A DNA stretch of 15,157 bases from DATELY01 sp035276085 (GCA_035276085.1 DATELY010000279.1:1-15157), one strand, 5' to 3'. Counted from the stretch's first letter, positions 1 through 7,810 are shown. Notes: a model not told the origin generated them from the sequence alone. Made by a program: numbers and translations.

Positions 1-339
1 TCCCAGGACAAGCTCCAGAAACTCTCCATACCGTGGCGCGGTGTCGATCGGTGGGCGCACTTTCCAGCCTTCCTCATTCCAAATCGGCGGTAACCATGCG
101 CCTGGTTGCAGCGCGACCGGCCAGACCAGTAGCGCGGTCAGGTAGCCTTCAAGTGCGTAGATATTCAGCGTGCCGCGTGGCCACGCCGGTTCGCGTAACC
201 AGCGAGCCAGTGATTCCTGCTCAGGCGACGCGAAGGTCTGGTGCCCGATCTCACTGACCTTCGGTGGCAGCGGCGCGGGTGTTTCTTCCCGACCGGAGTA
301 ACGGGTCGTGGATGAACGAAGCCTGTCTGAATGAAACAT
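1..339 (-). CDS. UPF0149/YecA-family-like protein, partial (C-terminus off window)
   Basis: The minus strand reads open from an ATG at 339 to the window edge, giving 113 residues. An in-frame stop at 388-390 limits any upstream extension, and this ATG is the first one after it. The segment at about residues 43-90 has a LARWLR stretch, then RGTLN, LEGYLTALLVWPV and WLPPIWNEEGW. This is the pattern of the UPF0149 (YgfB/YecA) family, in which a short acidic helical domain carries a conserved 'L-x-G-(F/Y)-L-T-A-L' core. Many family members end in a SEC-C zinc motif, but that part would lie outside the window. No biochemical role is established for most of the family, so none is assigned. The first 35 residues are polar and probably disordered. 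The gene lies 85 bp beyond the pckG stop, in the same direction. The family call rests on pattern memory; the reading frame itself is fairly secure. Confidence 0.68.
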   Translation of the reverse strand, partial: MFHSDRLRSSTTRYSGREETPAPLPPKVSEIGHQTFASPEQESLARWLREPAWPRGTLNIYALEGYLTALLVWPVALQPGAWLPPIWNEEGWKVRPPIDTAPRYGEFLELVLG

Positions 340-353
340 GGCGAGTGAACTCA

Positions 354-381
354 GCGGACGGGGCAGCTCGATGCCGTCCGC
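354..381. other. GC-rich stem-loop between pckG and the UPF0149-like gene
   Basis: GCGGAC (354-359) pairs with GTCCGC (376-381). Inside it GGCA (362-365) pairs with TGCC (372-375), leaving a GG bulge and the loop GCTCGA. The hairpin lies 44 bp beyond the pckG stop on the minus strand and about 15 bp before the next start. There is no T-run on the minus-strand side, so it is not a classical intrinsic terminator. It could be an RNA-stabilising or Rho-assisted 3' end. Confidence 0.4.
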
Positions 382-424
382 CCGCTTCTATGCTGTGGCC
401 AACACTGTACGGTTGCCGGGCCCC

Positions 425-2278
425 TCAGTGCGCTGCCTCGCCGCGTGCCAATCGCAGGCCCAGCAATTCACGTTTCAGCCAGAACTGCCGCGGTAGACGG
501 TTGCCGAGTTTTTCGAACCATTCTCCATGCTGAGTAAGTTCCAGGTTCCATACATGTGTATCGAGTTGCATGAGCCGCTCGAAACCCGCTGGGGTCATCT
601 CGCTGCCCGACCAATCGAGGTCATTGAAGCCCGGCATCCATCCCAGCTCCGTTTCGACGGCGCCCGTGCGGCCCTGCACGCGTTCCACGATCCACTTCAA
701 CACGCGCATGTTCTCGCCGAACCCGGGCCACAGGAACTCACCGCTCTCATCGCGCCGAAACCAATTCACGCAAAAGATGCGTGGCTTGCTGTGCACCAGC
801 GCACCCATCTTCAACCAATGATTGAAGTAGTCGCCCATGTGATAGCCGCAGAAGGGCAGCATCGCAAAGGGGTCACGTCGCACAATGCCCTGCTCGCCAA
901 CCGCGGCAGCCGTTGTCTCAGAGCCGAGGGTCGCCGCCATGTAGACGCCGAAATTCCAGTTGAATGCCTCGTACACCAGCGGCACCGTTGTTGCGCGACG
1001 TCCGCCAAAGATGAACGCGGAGATGGGCACGCCCTGAGGATCCTGCCAGTTCGGATCGATGGAGGGGCATTGGCTCGCGGGAGCCGTAAAGCGTGAATTC
1101 GGATGCGCAGCCTTGCGTCCGGTGCTACGTGCGATGTCCGGCGTCCAATCTTGCCCGGTCCAGTCGAGCAGATGCGCCGGCGGTTCTTTCGACATGCCTT
1201 CCCACCACACATCGCCATCGTCGGTCAGTGCAACATTCGTGAAGATCACGTTTTCATTCAGCGTCGCCATCGCATTCGCGTTGGTAGTCGTTGAGGTCCC
1301 CGGTGCAACACCGAAGAAACCCGCCTCTGGATTGATGGCGTAGAGTCGGCCGTCGTTGCCCGGCTTGATCCAGGCGATGTCATCGCCGACGGTATGGATC
1401 TTCCACCCATTGAATGAATGCGGCGGAATCAGCATGGCGAAGTTGGTCTTGCCGCAGGCAGAAGGGAAGGCGGCCGCCACATAAGTCTTCTCGCCCTGCG
1501 GATTCTCGACGCCGAGGATCAGCATGTGCTCGGCCAGCCAGCCCTGATCGCGCGCCATGTTCGAGGCGATGCGCAGCGCGAAGCATTTCTTGCCAAGCAG
1601 CGCGTTGCCGCCGTAGCCCGATCCGTAGGACCAGATTTCGCGCGTTTCAGGATAGTGAACGATGTACTTGGTGGTGCGATTGCACGGCCAGCGCGCGTCC
1701 TTCTCGCCCGGAGCGAGCGGGGCGCCGACCGAATGCACGCAGGGCACGAACTCACCGTCGCTGCCCAGCGCGTGGAGAACAGCGCTGCCCATACGCGTCA
1801 TGGTGCGCATATTGATCGTTACGTAGGGGCTGTCGGTGATCTCGACTCCGATGTGTGCAATCGGACTGCCGAGCGGCCCCATCGAGAAGGGAATGACGTA
1901 CATCGTGCGACCGCGCATGCAGCCTTCGAACAGCCCGTTCAACGTGGCGCGCATGATCGCGGGGTTTTGCCAATTGTTGGTCGGACCCGCGTCTTCTTTT
2001 CTTGCTGAGCAGATGAAGGTGCGATCTTCGACACGGGCGACGTCGGAGGGGTCCGACCATGCGAGATAAGAATTTTTCCGCTTCAGCGGGTTGAGCCGTA
2101 TCAACATTCCGCTTGCGACCATCTCCGCGCACAAGTCCTCGTATTCCTGCGCTGAGCCATCCGCCCAGTGAATCCGTTCGGGCTGAGTCAAGTTCGCCAC
2201 GTCGGCAACCCATTGCTTCAGGCGCTCATGTCCCAGCGTGCTGGGCCCTGCAATCGATGCAGCCGTGAATTCAGTCAT
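425..2278 (-). CDS. pckG: Phosphoenolpyruvate carboxykinase (GTP)
   Basis: This soluble cytoplasmic enzyme converts oxaloacetate and GTP to PEP, CO2 and GDP (EC 4.1.1.32), the entry step of gluconeogenesis. From the ATG at 2278 the protein has 617 residues, usual for the monomeric GTP class. Visible motifs are the substrate-loop stretch SYGSGYGGNALLGKKC (about 217-232), the P-loop-like kinase-1 motif SACGKTN (about 273-279) with the reactive cysteine of the GTP class, the metal-binding GDD (about 298-300), and NINPEAG-type and FIFGGRR segments further on. The frame is open 10 codons further upstream to 2308. I prefer 2278 because MTEF... resembles family N-termini and a GGAG lies about 10 bp upstream of it. 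No strong promoter is evident in the 98 bp before it, so it may be co-transcribed with the small RHH gene upstream. The sequence looks intact. Confidence 0.95.
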   Translation of the reverse strand: MTEFTAASIAGPSTLGHERLKQWVADVANLTQPERIHWADGSAQEYEDLCAEMVASGMLIRLNPLKRKNSYLAWSDPSDVARVEDRTFICSARKEDAGPTNNWQNPAIMRATLNGLFEGCMRGRTMYVIPFSMGPLGSPIAHIGVEITDSPYVTINMRTMTRMGSAVLHALGSDGEFVPCVHSVGAPLAPGEKDARWPCNRTTKYIVHYPETREIWSYGSGYGGNALLGKKCFALRIASNMARDQGWLAEHMLILGVENPQGEKTYVAAAFPSACGKTNFAMLIPPHSFNGWKIHTVGDDIAWIKPGNDGRLYAINPEAGFFGVAPGTSTTTNANAMATLNENVIFTNVALTDDGDVWWEGMSKEPPAHLLDWTGQDWTPDIARSTGRKAAHPNSRFTAPASQCPSIDPNWQDPQGVPISAFIFGGRRATTVPLVYEAFNWNFGVYMAATLGSETTAAAVGEQGIVRRDPFAMLPFCGYHMGDYFNHWLKMGALVHSKPRIFCVNWFRRDESGEFLWPGFGENMRVLKWIVERVQGRTGAVETELGWMPGFNDLDWSGSEMTPAGFERLMQLDTHVWNLELTQHGEWFEKLGNRLPRQFWLKRELLGLRLARGEAAH

Positions 2279-2376
2279 GCCGCAGAAACTCCAGCACAGG
2301 TTCGTCAATCGCCAATATCAGAAGCCATCGTCCGCGCCGCTGGACGGATGCGATGCCAACCCGACAGCGCACGAGA

Positions 2377-2601
2377 TCACCGGCCAGAACTGCGGCGGCG
2401 AGGGCTGCTGCGGATCTCCTCATCGGGCACCCACGGCTTGCCCGTGCGCTCCTCGATATAACGGCGCAGCAAACGGCGCACGACCTGCGATGGCGTAGCG
2501 TCTTCTTCCGCACACAGTCGCTCAAAAAGCTCCTTCTTGCGCGGATCGATCAGGATGGTCAGTCGCGCAGTGCGCTCTTCGATAGCCAACGGCAGTCTCA
2601 T
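2377..2601 (-). CDS. Ribbon-helix-helix (CopG-family) DNA-binding protein
   Basis: This is a 74-residue basic protein. Residues about 11-20 (TARLTILIDP) form the short beta strand that in RHH proteins pairs in a dimer and reads the DNA major groove. KKELFERLCAEED (about 22-34) and PSQVVRRLLRRYIEER (about 37-52) match the two helices. The arginine-rich tail (RSSPRRRSSGR) is probably disordered. RHH proteins are dimeric repressors, often autoregulatory, or antitoxins. No toxin-sized partner is visible beside it, so a transcription factor is more likely. The ATG at 2601 abuts a 13-bp palindrome and lies near a 9-bp inverted repeat containing divergent promoter boxes, the usual arrangement for self-repression. 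By position it could also control the rightward Ehr operon and, through read-through, pckG. The targets are inferred. Confidence 0.82.
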   Translation of the reverse strand: MRLPLAIEERTARLTILIDPRKKELFERLCAEEDATPSQVVRRLLRRYIEERTGKPWVPDEEIRSSPRRRSSGR

Positions 2602-2614
2602 GAAGTGACACTTC
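2602..2614. promoter_or_regulatory. 13-bp palindrome, putative operator over the forward -35 box
   Basis: GAAGTG (2602-2607), a central A (2608) and CACTTC (2609-2614) form a perfect odd palindrome. It touches the RHH start codon on the minus strand and contains the forward -35 hexamer GTGACA (2605-2610). A bound protein here could block both the forward promoter and translation or elongation of the RHH gene. The central seven bases, GTGACAC, recur at 2718-2724. Confidence 0.5.
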
Positions 2615-2634
2615 GATGTGCGCTACATTATAAT
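2605..2634 (+). promoter_or_regulatory. Sigma70-type promoter for the Ehr operon
   Basis: The -35 box GTGACA (2605-2610, five of six matches to TTGACA) is followed after 18 bp by TATAAT (2629-2634), a perfect -10 box. Transcription would start near 2641, giving a leader of about 77 nt before the GTG start at 2718. This is an AT-rich island in otherwise GC-rich DNA. It is the best promoter I can see in the window and points at the six-gene complex. Confidence 0.65.
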
Positions 2635-2647
2635 AAATCGCACATCG
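2614..2647. promoter_or_regulatory. Perfect 9-bp inverted repeat around back-to-back -10 boxes
   Basis: CGATGTGCG (2614-2622) and its exact reverse complement CGCACATCG (2639-2647) flank a 16-bp AT-rich spacer. The two arms are about 25 bp apart, centre to centre. The spacer contains ATTATAAT, which supplies TATAAT on both strands (forward 2629-2634, reverse 2627-2632). This looks like an operator that could silence divergent promoters at once. The RHH protein encoded immediately to the left is the obvious candidate ligand, by inference. Confidence 0.6.
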
Positions 2648-2653
2648 TCGCAA
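2627..2653 (-). promoter_or_regulatory. Probable promoter of the RHH gene (minus strand)
   Basis: On the minus strand a perfect TATAAT (2632-2627) is preceded, 15 bp upstream, by TTGCGA (2653-2648), a four-of-six -35 match at a short spacing. Transcription would start near 2620, about 20 nt before the RHH ATG. The -10 box is strong and the -35 weak, which suits an autoregulated gene. Confidence 0.45.
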
Positions 2654-2694
2654 TCATGACACTCGACCTGCCAATGCAAGTGATGACCTGTCAC

Positions 2695-2711
2695 CCGCCG
2701 ACACGTGGCGG
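2695..2711 (+). promoter_or_regulatory. Small hairpin over the ribosome-binding region of the HyfB-like gene
   Basis: CCGCC (2695-2699) can pair with GGCGG (2707-2711) around the seven-base loop GACACGT. The right arm is also the only Shine-Dalgarno-like stretch, 6 bp before the GTG start at 2718. The leader could therefore lower translation initiation. This is a structural observation only; the stem is short. Confidence 0.3.
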
Positions 2712-2717
2712 TGCTTT

Positions 2718-4724
2718 GTGACACAGGCGCTCAGCTCGCCGTTGACGCTGTGCGTATTGCTGCTGAGTGCCTGGGGTCTCATTGGTCTTGCAGGCTTGAT
2801 ACGGCCAATGAGCGTGGCCTTCGCAGGCAGGACGCTGTTTCCATTGGGCGCACTCTGCGGCGCAGCACTCACGTACGTCGCGGCAACGGGTCTTGCCGCG
2901 CCTGCCGAGCAGCTCGTGCTGCCGATCGGACTGCCGGATCTTCCGGTTCATCTGCGTCTCGACGGCCTGTCGAGCGCGTTTCTGTTTCTGCTCGGCGCCG
3001 CGTCGACCGGCATTTCGATCTTTGCCGCTGGTTATTTCCGGCGTGGCGAAGGCACGCCGCCGGGTCTGCTCTGTCTGCAATATCACCTGTTTCTTGCCAG
3101 CATGGGCTTCGTGCTCCTGGCAAACGATGCGTATGGATTCATGCTCGCTTGGGAAACGATGGCGTTGTCGTCCTATTTCCTGGTCACGACGCAACATCGC
3201 ATTCCGGAGATTCGCAGGGCCGGTTTTCTCTATCTGCTCATTGCGCATGTCGGCGCCATTGCGATCCTGCTGAGCTTCGGCGTTCTGCAAGGCGGCAGCT
3301 GGCAATTCACCTTCGATGCCATGCGCAGCGCGCAGCTCGAGCCGCCCTGGGCTGCGGTCGCCTTTGTTCTCGCGCTGTTTGGATTCGGGGCAAAAGCCGG
3401 CTTGGTGCCGATGCACGTGTGGCTGCCCGAAGCGCATCCGGCGGCACCCTCGCCGGTCTCCGCTTTGATGAGCGGCGTGATGCTCAAGACGGCGCTGTAC
3501 GGCCTGCTGCGCGTTACGTTCGATCTACTCGGCGAACCGATGTGGTGGTGGGGACTGATACCACTCGCGCTCGGTTTGTTCACCGCCTTGTATGGCGCGA
3601 TCTTCGCGGCCGCGCAGACCGACATGAAACGTCTGCTGGCCTACTCCTCGATCGAGAACGTCGGAATCATTTTCTCAGGCGTAGGCCTTGCGATTTTGTT
3701 CGTCGGCACAGGCATGCGCATCGCGGCCTCGCTCGCGCTCATCGCGGTGCTGTATCACGCGCTCAATCATGCGTTCATGAAGAGTCTGTTGTTCCTCGGA
3801 ACCGGTGCGGTATTGCACGCCACCGGCGAGCGCAATCTGGGACGTCTTGGCGGGCTGATTCACCAGATGCCGTGGGTCGCGTGGCTGACGCTCGTCGGGG
3901 CGCTCGCGATTGCCGGACTGCCGCCACTCAACGGATTCGTCTCGGAATGGCTGCTGCTGCAGTCGTTCCTGTTCGCCAACGAACTGCCGCGAGCGTTCGT
4001 CAGCATGCTGTTGCCGTTGGGTGCGGCGCTGGTTGCGCTCGCTGCGGCGCTCGCTGGCTACGTGATGGTCAAGTTCTTCGGCGTGATCTTTCTGGGTCAG
4101 CCGCGCGAAACCGGGCTGCGCACGGCGCACGACGCCGGCATCGTCGAGCGGATCGGGCTCGCGTGGCTCGCGCTCGGTTGCGTGCTGCTCGGACTGTTTC
4201 CGACGCAGGTCATTCCGGTGCTCAGTCACGTGGTACAGCCGTTGGGATTCAGCGGGCTCGTGCTCGAAGACAGATCCTGGTGGCTGCTCGTGCCCTTGCC
4301 GCAGCGTCAGACGTCTTACGCTCCGCTGGCATTTCTTGCGGTAATCCTGGTTGTTGTGTTGCTCACGATCGCGGCGGTGCGGTTCTTCTATCACCAACGC
4401 GTCCGCCACAGCATCCCGTGGGACTGCGGATTCGGGCGGCTCAATAGTCGCATGCAGGACACGGCGGAAGGGTTCGGACAACCCATCCGTCATCTGTTCA
4501 ATCCCTTCTTTGCAATGGTGCGCGAGTTACCGAGTCCGTTCGATGAGGCGCCCCGCTATCGAGTCGTCATCGACGATCGTTTCTGGCGTGGGCTGTATCT
4601 GCCGCTGAGCGCGCTCGTTCGGCGCATCGCCAACGCGGTGGCCTGGCTGCAGCAAGGACGGATCGCAACCTATCTCCTCTACAGCTTGATCACGCTCGTG
4701 GTGCTGCTGACGCTGATGCTATGA
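2718..4724 (+). CDS. hyfB: HyfB-like proton-channel subunit (NuoL/ND5 family) of an Ehr complex
   Basis: This is a 668-residue polytopic inner-membrane protein of the complex I antiporter-like family. In hydrogenase-4-type complexes it is the distal proton-pumping subunit. The key charged residues are present: Glu146 (MLAWET), Lys226 in GFGAKAGLVPMHVWLPEAH, Lys257 (MSGVMLK) and Lys355 (NHAFMKSLL). The C-terminal part after about residue 555 holds the WDCGFG...RMQDTAEGF segment (568-586), typical of HyfB/HycC rather than true NuoL. A last membrane helix lies at about 652-668. The GTG start is preferred because the first membrane helix begins at residue 8 and the next Met is residue 31. It is the first gene of the operon; its stop overlaps the next start by 4 bp (ATGA), which implies translational coupling. 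Expression probably comes from the promoter at 2605-2634. Family assignment is firm, but actual pumping by this complex is inferred. Confidence 0.92.
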   Translation: MTQALSSPLTLCVLLLSAWGLIGLAGLIRPMSVAFAGRTLFPLGALCGAALTYVAATGLAAPAEQLVLPIGLPDLPVHLRLDGLSSAFLFLLGAASTGISIFAAGYFRRGEGTPPGLLCLQYHLFLASMGFVLLANDAYGFMLAWETMALSSYFLVTTQHRIPEIRRAGFLYLLIAHVGAIAILLSFGVLQGGSWQFTFDAMRSAQLEPPWAAVAFVLALFGFGAKAGLVPMHVWLPEAHPAAPSPVSALMSGVMLKTALYGLLRVTFDLLGEPMWWWGLIPLALGLFTALYGAIFAAAQTDMKRLLAYSSIENVGIIFSGVGLAILFVGTGMRIAASLALIAVLYHALNHAFMKSLLFLGTGAVLHATGERNLGRLGGLIHQMPWVAWLTLVGALAIAGLPPLNGFVSEWLLLQSFLFANELPRAFVSMLLPLGAALVALAAALAGYVMVKFFGVIFLGQPRETGLRTAHDAGIVERIGLAWLALGCVLLGLFPTQVIPVLSHVVQPLGFSGLVLEDRSWWLLVPLPQRQTSYAPLAFLAVILVVVLLTIAAVRFFYHQRVRHSIPWDCGFGRLNSRMQDTAEGFGQPIRHLFNPFFAMVRELPSPFDEAPRYRVVIDDRFWRGLYLPLSALVRRIANAVAWLQQGRIATYLLYSLITLVVLLTLML

Positions 4725-5668
4725 ACGCGTTCGATTGGATCGCACAGGTACTCGGGATCTTTGCAGCCTTGTTGGCCGCGCCGCTTTTTCTCGGCTGGGT
4801 GAATCAATGCCGGGCGTGGCTGCAGAACAAGTCTGCGCCGCCTCTCATCCAGCCGTATCGCGGTATTCGCAAGCTCTTCTACAAGGAAGCCGTGATCGCG
4901 TCCAACGCTTCGCGCCTGTTTCGACTTGCGCCGTACATCGTCTTCGGCACGATGGTGACGGCCGCAGCGATCATTCCTTCGATCGCCACTCGATTGCCGT
5001 TCACTCGGGCTGCAGACGCCATCGCACTCGTCGGACTGTTCGCAACCGCACGCGTATTCGTGTCGCTTGCTGCGATGGATGTCGGCACGGCGTTCGGCAC
5101 GCTCGGCGCGCGGCGCGAAATGATGATCGGCTTTCTCGCCGAACCTGCGCTCCTGATGGTCATCTTCGTCGCGTCCCTGATCAGCGCGACCACGGCGCTG
5201 CCGGCGATCTCCGAGCTGCTGGCCACACAGTCGCTCGCGCTCTATCCGAGTCTCGCGTTTGCTGCCGTGGCATTCACGATGGTGCTGCTGGCCGAGAACG
5301 CACGCATCCCGGTCGACAATCCGGCGACGCACCTCGAGCTGACCATGATTCACGAGGCCATGCTGCTCGAATATTCGGCGCGCCATCTTGCATTGATGGA
5401 ATGGGCCGCGGCGCTCAAGCTCTTCAACTACGTGTGCGTGGGGTTTGCGCTGTTCGTTCCGTGGGGGCTGGCCACCAGCCAGGCGCCGCTCGGTCTGGTC
5501 GTGTCGTCGCTGCTGCTGGCCGCGAAGCTCGTGCTGGCCGGTGCCGGCATCGCTGTGATCGAAACGGTGTCGGCGAAGCTGCGCGTGTTTCGCGCGCCGG
5601 AGTTTCTGGCCACCGCCTTTCTGTTCGCCGTGCTCGGCTTGCTCGTACGTCTGTTGCTGGGAGCTTGA
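4721..5668 (+). CDS. hyfC: HyfC/HycD-like membrane subunit (NuoH/ND1 family)
   Basis: This 315-residue protein with about eight membrane helices belongs to the NuoH/ND1 family. It anchors the peripheral Fe-S arm to the membrane, and in relatives it lines the redox-coupled channel. It has the N-terminal loop KSAPPLIQPYRGIRKLFYKE (about 37-56). The conserved cytoplasmic loop GARREMMIGFLAEPALL (129-145) follows. The hallmark segment AENARIPVDNPATHLELTMIHE starts at 191 and leads into LEYSARHLALMEWAA. These segments resemble hydrogenase-4/formate hydrogenlyase members rather than respiratory NuoH, which is usually somewhat longer. The ATG overlaps the HyfB-like stop by 4 bp and there is no clear Shine-Dalgarno site, so coupled translation is likely. 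The next gene starts 2 bp after its stop. No defects are seen. Confidence 0.92.
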   Translation: MNAFDWIAQVLGIFAALLAAPLFLGWVNQCRAWLQNKSAPPLIQPYRGIRKLFYKEAVIASNASRLFRLAPYIVFGTMVTAAAIIPSIATRLPFTRAADAIALVGLFATARVFVSLAAMDVGTAFGTLGARREMMIGFLAEPALLMVIFVASLISATTALPAISELLATQSLALYPSLAFAAVAFTMVLLAENARIPVDNPATHLELTMIHEAMLLEYSARHLALMEWAAALKLFNYVCVGFALFVPWGLATSQAPLGLVVSSLLLAAKLVLAGAGIAVIETVSAKLRVFRAPEFLATAFLFAVLGLLVRLLLGA

Positions 5669-5670
5669 GC

Positions 5671-6339
5671 ATGGAGCACCTGCCATTCGATCTGCAGATA
5701 CTCAATGCGCTGGCGGCGTTGCTGCTGCTGCTGTCCTTCGCCATGCTGTCGCAGCGGCGCATCGTCACGCTGGTGAATCTCCTGGCGGTGCAAGGCGCAC
5801 TGCTGTGCATCGCGACGGTACTGCTTGCGTGGCGCACCGGCGCCACTCATCTGTATTTCTCCGCCGCGCTGACGCTGACGGTGAAGGTGATCTTTCTGCC
5901 ATGGCTCCTGCACCGGCTGATACGCAGGCTGGGCGTGTACTGGGACACCGAGCCGTTGCTCAACATCACGGGCACGATGCTGATCGGCGTGCTGGTGGTC
6001 GTGTTCTCGTTCGGACTCGCCCAGCCGATCTCGGCGCTCGCCAGCACTGCGACACGCAATGCCATCGGTATCGCAGTTGCCGTCGTCCTGATCGCATTCC
6101 TGACGATGATCACGCGCCGTAAGGCGATGTCGCAGGTCGTCGGCTTTCTCTCGATGGAGAACGGACTGTTCTTCGGCGCGATGAGCGCGACTTACGGCAT
6201 GCCGATGATCGTCGAGCTCGGCGTTGCGCTCGATGTGCTGGTCGCGATGCTCGTGCTCGGCGTGTTCTTCTTCCAGATCCGCGAACAGTTCGACAGCCTG
6301 GATCTGAAACACCTGGAGTCGTTGAAGGAGGATCAGTAG
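5671..6339 (+). CDS. hyfE: HyfE-like membrane subunit (NuoK-related)
   Basis: This is a 222-residue hydrophobic protein with about six to seven membrane helices. HyfE proteins carry a NuoK/ND4L-like part and sit between the HyfC- and HyfF-type subunits in the membrane arm. Residues 155-203 (QVVGFLSMENGLFFGAM, then VELGVALDVLVAMLVLG) hold the buried acidic residues Glu163 and Glu182, the counterparts of the NuoK channel glutamates. The C-terminus is charged and soluble (REQFDSLDLKHLESLKEDQ). The frame is open far upstream, back to 4735, but that part overlaps the HyfC-like gene. The ATG at 5671, 2 bp after the previous stop, gives the family's usual N-terminus and length. The family call is firm; the proton role is inferred. 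Confidence 0.88.
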   Translation: MEHLPFDLQILNALAALLLLLSFAMLSQRRIVTLVNLLAVQGALLCIATVLLAWRTGATHLYFSAALTLTVKVIFLPWLLHRLIRRLGVYWDTEPLLNITGTMLIGVLVVVFSFGLAQPISALASTATRNAIGIAVAVVLIAFLTMITRRKAMSQVVGFLSMENGLFFGAMSATYGMPMIVELGVALDVLVAMLVLGVFFFQIREQFDSLDLKHLESLKEDQ

Positions 6340-7809
6340 GTGTCGAGCATCCTCGTATTTGCCGTGCTGCTCGGCACGTCGCTTCTGGGCGCAGTGCTGC
6401 TCGGTGTGTTCGGTGCAAAACGCTGGGCACCCGGACTCAATGTCGCATTCTCGATGGTCACGTTCCTGGCTGCGTGCGCGCTGACCTCCCGCGTCATCAC
6501 TCAGGGCGATCTGGTGGTGCTGCAGGAGCAGTTCTTCATCGATGCATTCAACGTGTTTCTCGTGACGCTCACCGCTTTCGTCGGCCTGACCACCTCGCTC
6601 TTCTCGCGCCCTTACATGCGCATTGAAGCAGAGCATGGTCGCGTCAGCTCGGCGCAGCTGCGCCTGTACCACAGCATGTACCAGTTGTTCATGGCGACGA
6701 TGCTGATCGCGCTGACGACCAACAATCTCGGACTGATGTGGGTGGCGATGGAAGCCGCAACGCTGTCGACCGTTCTGCTCGTGACCTTGTATCGCACGCC
6801 CGCCAGTCTGGAAGCGGGCTGGAAATACTTCATTCTCTGCGGCGTCGGGATCTCGCAGGCACTGTTTGGCACGATCCTGCTGTATTTCGCGGCCGAGAAG
6901 ATACTGGGCGCCGAAGGGGTCGGCGCCTTGCTGTGGACGCATCTCAATGTCGTGAAAGCTCAACTCGAGCCTGCGGTTCTGGGGCTGGCATTTGCGTTTC
7001 TGCTCGTGGGCTACGGAACGAAAGTTGGACTTGCGCCGCTTCACAACTGGCTGCCCGACGCGCACGCGGAAGGTCCGACGCCGATTTCAGCCGTATTGTC
7101 GGGATTGCTGCTCAACGTGGCGATGTATGCGGTCATGCGCTGCAAAGTGCTCGTCGAAGGTTCGCTGCAGTCGAGTCTGCCGGGCCGCATGCTGATGGGC
7201 TTTGGACTGCTGTCGGTCGTGCTCGCCGCGTTCTTCCTCTGGCGGCAGCGCGACATCAAACGTCTGTTCGCGTACTCGTCCATCGAGCACATGGGCATCA
7301 TCACCTTCGCGTTCGGCATGGGCGGCCCCGTCGCGAACTTCGCCGGCTTGCTGCACATGACGGTGCACTCATTGACGAAGTCGGCGATCTTCTTCGCAGT
7401 CGGTCACGCTGCACAGAAGGCGGGTACGCAGATCATGGATGACATTCGTGGCCTCATCACGGTGAGCCCTACCGTCGGTTGGGGCCTGATGGCGGGCTCG
7501 CTCGCGATTCTGGGTATGCCGCCGTTCGGCGTGTTCGCGAGCGAGTTCCTGATTCTCACCACTGCGATGAAGCAACAGCCGTGGGCCACGCCGATTCTGT
7601 TGCTGGCGCTGGGTGTTGCGTTCGCGGCGATCTTCAGTCGTGTCCAGCCGATGGTGTTCGGCGAAACGACCGCAAAGCGACTGCCGCATCCACCAGCGCT
7701 GCTGCCTGTCTTCACGCACCTCGCACTGGTGTTGATGCTGGGCATCTTCATTCCACCCTATCTCGCCGACTGGTATCGCGCAGCGGCGCGATTGATCGGA
7801 GGGCAGTGA
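6340..7809 (+). CDS. hyfF: HyfF-like proton-channel subunit (NuoN/NuoM family)
   Basis: This is a 489-residue antiporter-like membrane protein with about 14 helices. Conserved features are Glu138 (MWVAMEAATLS), Lys228 in YGTKVGLAPLHNWLPDAHAEGP and Lys347 (HSLTKSAIFF). The second central lysine seen in the HyfB-like protein (Lys257 there) is replaced by Asn259 in LSGLLLNVAMY. The GTG start directly follows the previous TAG and is well supported by AAGGAGG at 6325-6331 with 8 bp spacing, the best ribosome-binding site in the operon. Together with the HyfB-like subunit it gives the complex two antiporter-type channels; a third such subunit, HyfD, is absent. The sequence appears intact. Confidence 0.92.
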   Translation: MSSILVFAVLLGTSLLGAVLLGVFGAKRWAPGLNVAFSMVTFLAACALTSRVITQGDLVVLQEQFFIDAFNVFLVTLTAFVGLTTSLFSRPYMRIEAEHGRVSSAQLRLYHSMYQLFMATMLIALTTNNLGLMWVAMEAATLSTVLLVTLYRTPASLEAGWKYFILCGVGISQALFGTILLYFAAEKILGAEGVGALLWTHLNVVKAQLEPAVLGLAFAFLLVGYGTKVGLAPLHNWLPDAHAEGPTPISAVLSGLLLNVAMYAVMRCKVLVEGSLQSSLPGRMLMGFGLLSVVLAAFFLWRQRDIKRLFAYSSIEHMGIITFAFGMGGPVANFAGLLHMTVHSLTKSAIFFAVGHAAQKAGTQIMDDIRGLITVSPTVGWGLMAGSLAILGMPPFGVFASEFLILTTAMKQQPWATPILLLALGVAFAAIFSRVQPMVFGETTAKRLPHPPALLPVFTHLALVLMLGIFIPPYLADWYRAAARLIGGQ

Positions 7810-7810
7810 G

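Noticed and set aside
354..381. Intrinsic terminator after pckG
   Set aside because: The hairpin is strong but no T-run follows on the minus strand, so it was listed only as a stem-loop.
425..1815. Several plus-strand open frames over pckG
   Set aside because: They run antisense to a well-conserved enzyme gene, have Arg/Ala-rich low-complexity translations and lack ribosome sites.
2377..2601. Antitoxin of a toxin-antitoxin pair
   Set aside because: The RHH protein could fit an antitoxin, but no small toxin-like gene overlaps or adjoins it; pckG is the next gene downstream.
5428..7065. Long open frame of 545 codons on the minus strand
   Set aside because: It is antisense to the HyfC/E/F-like genes and is an Arg/Gln/His/Glu-rich shadow caused by GC-rich codon bias. 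No domain is recognisable.
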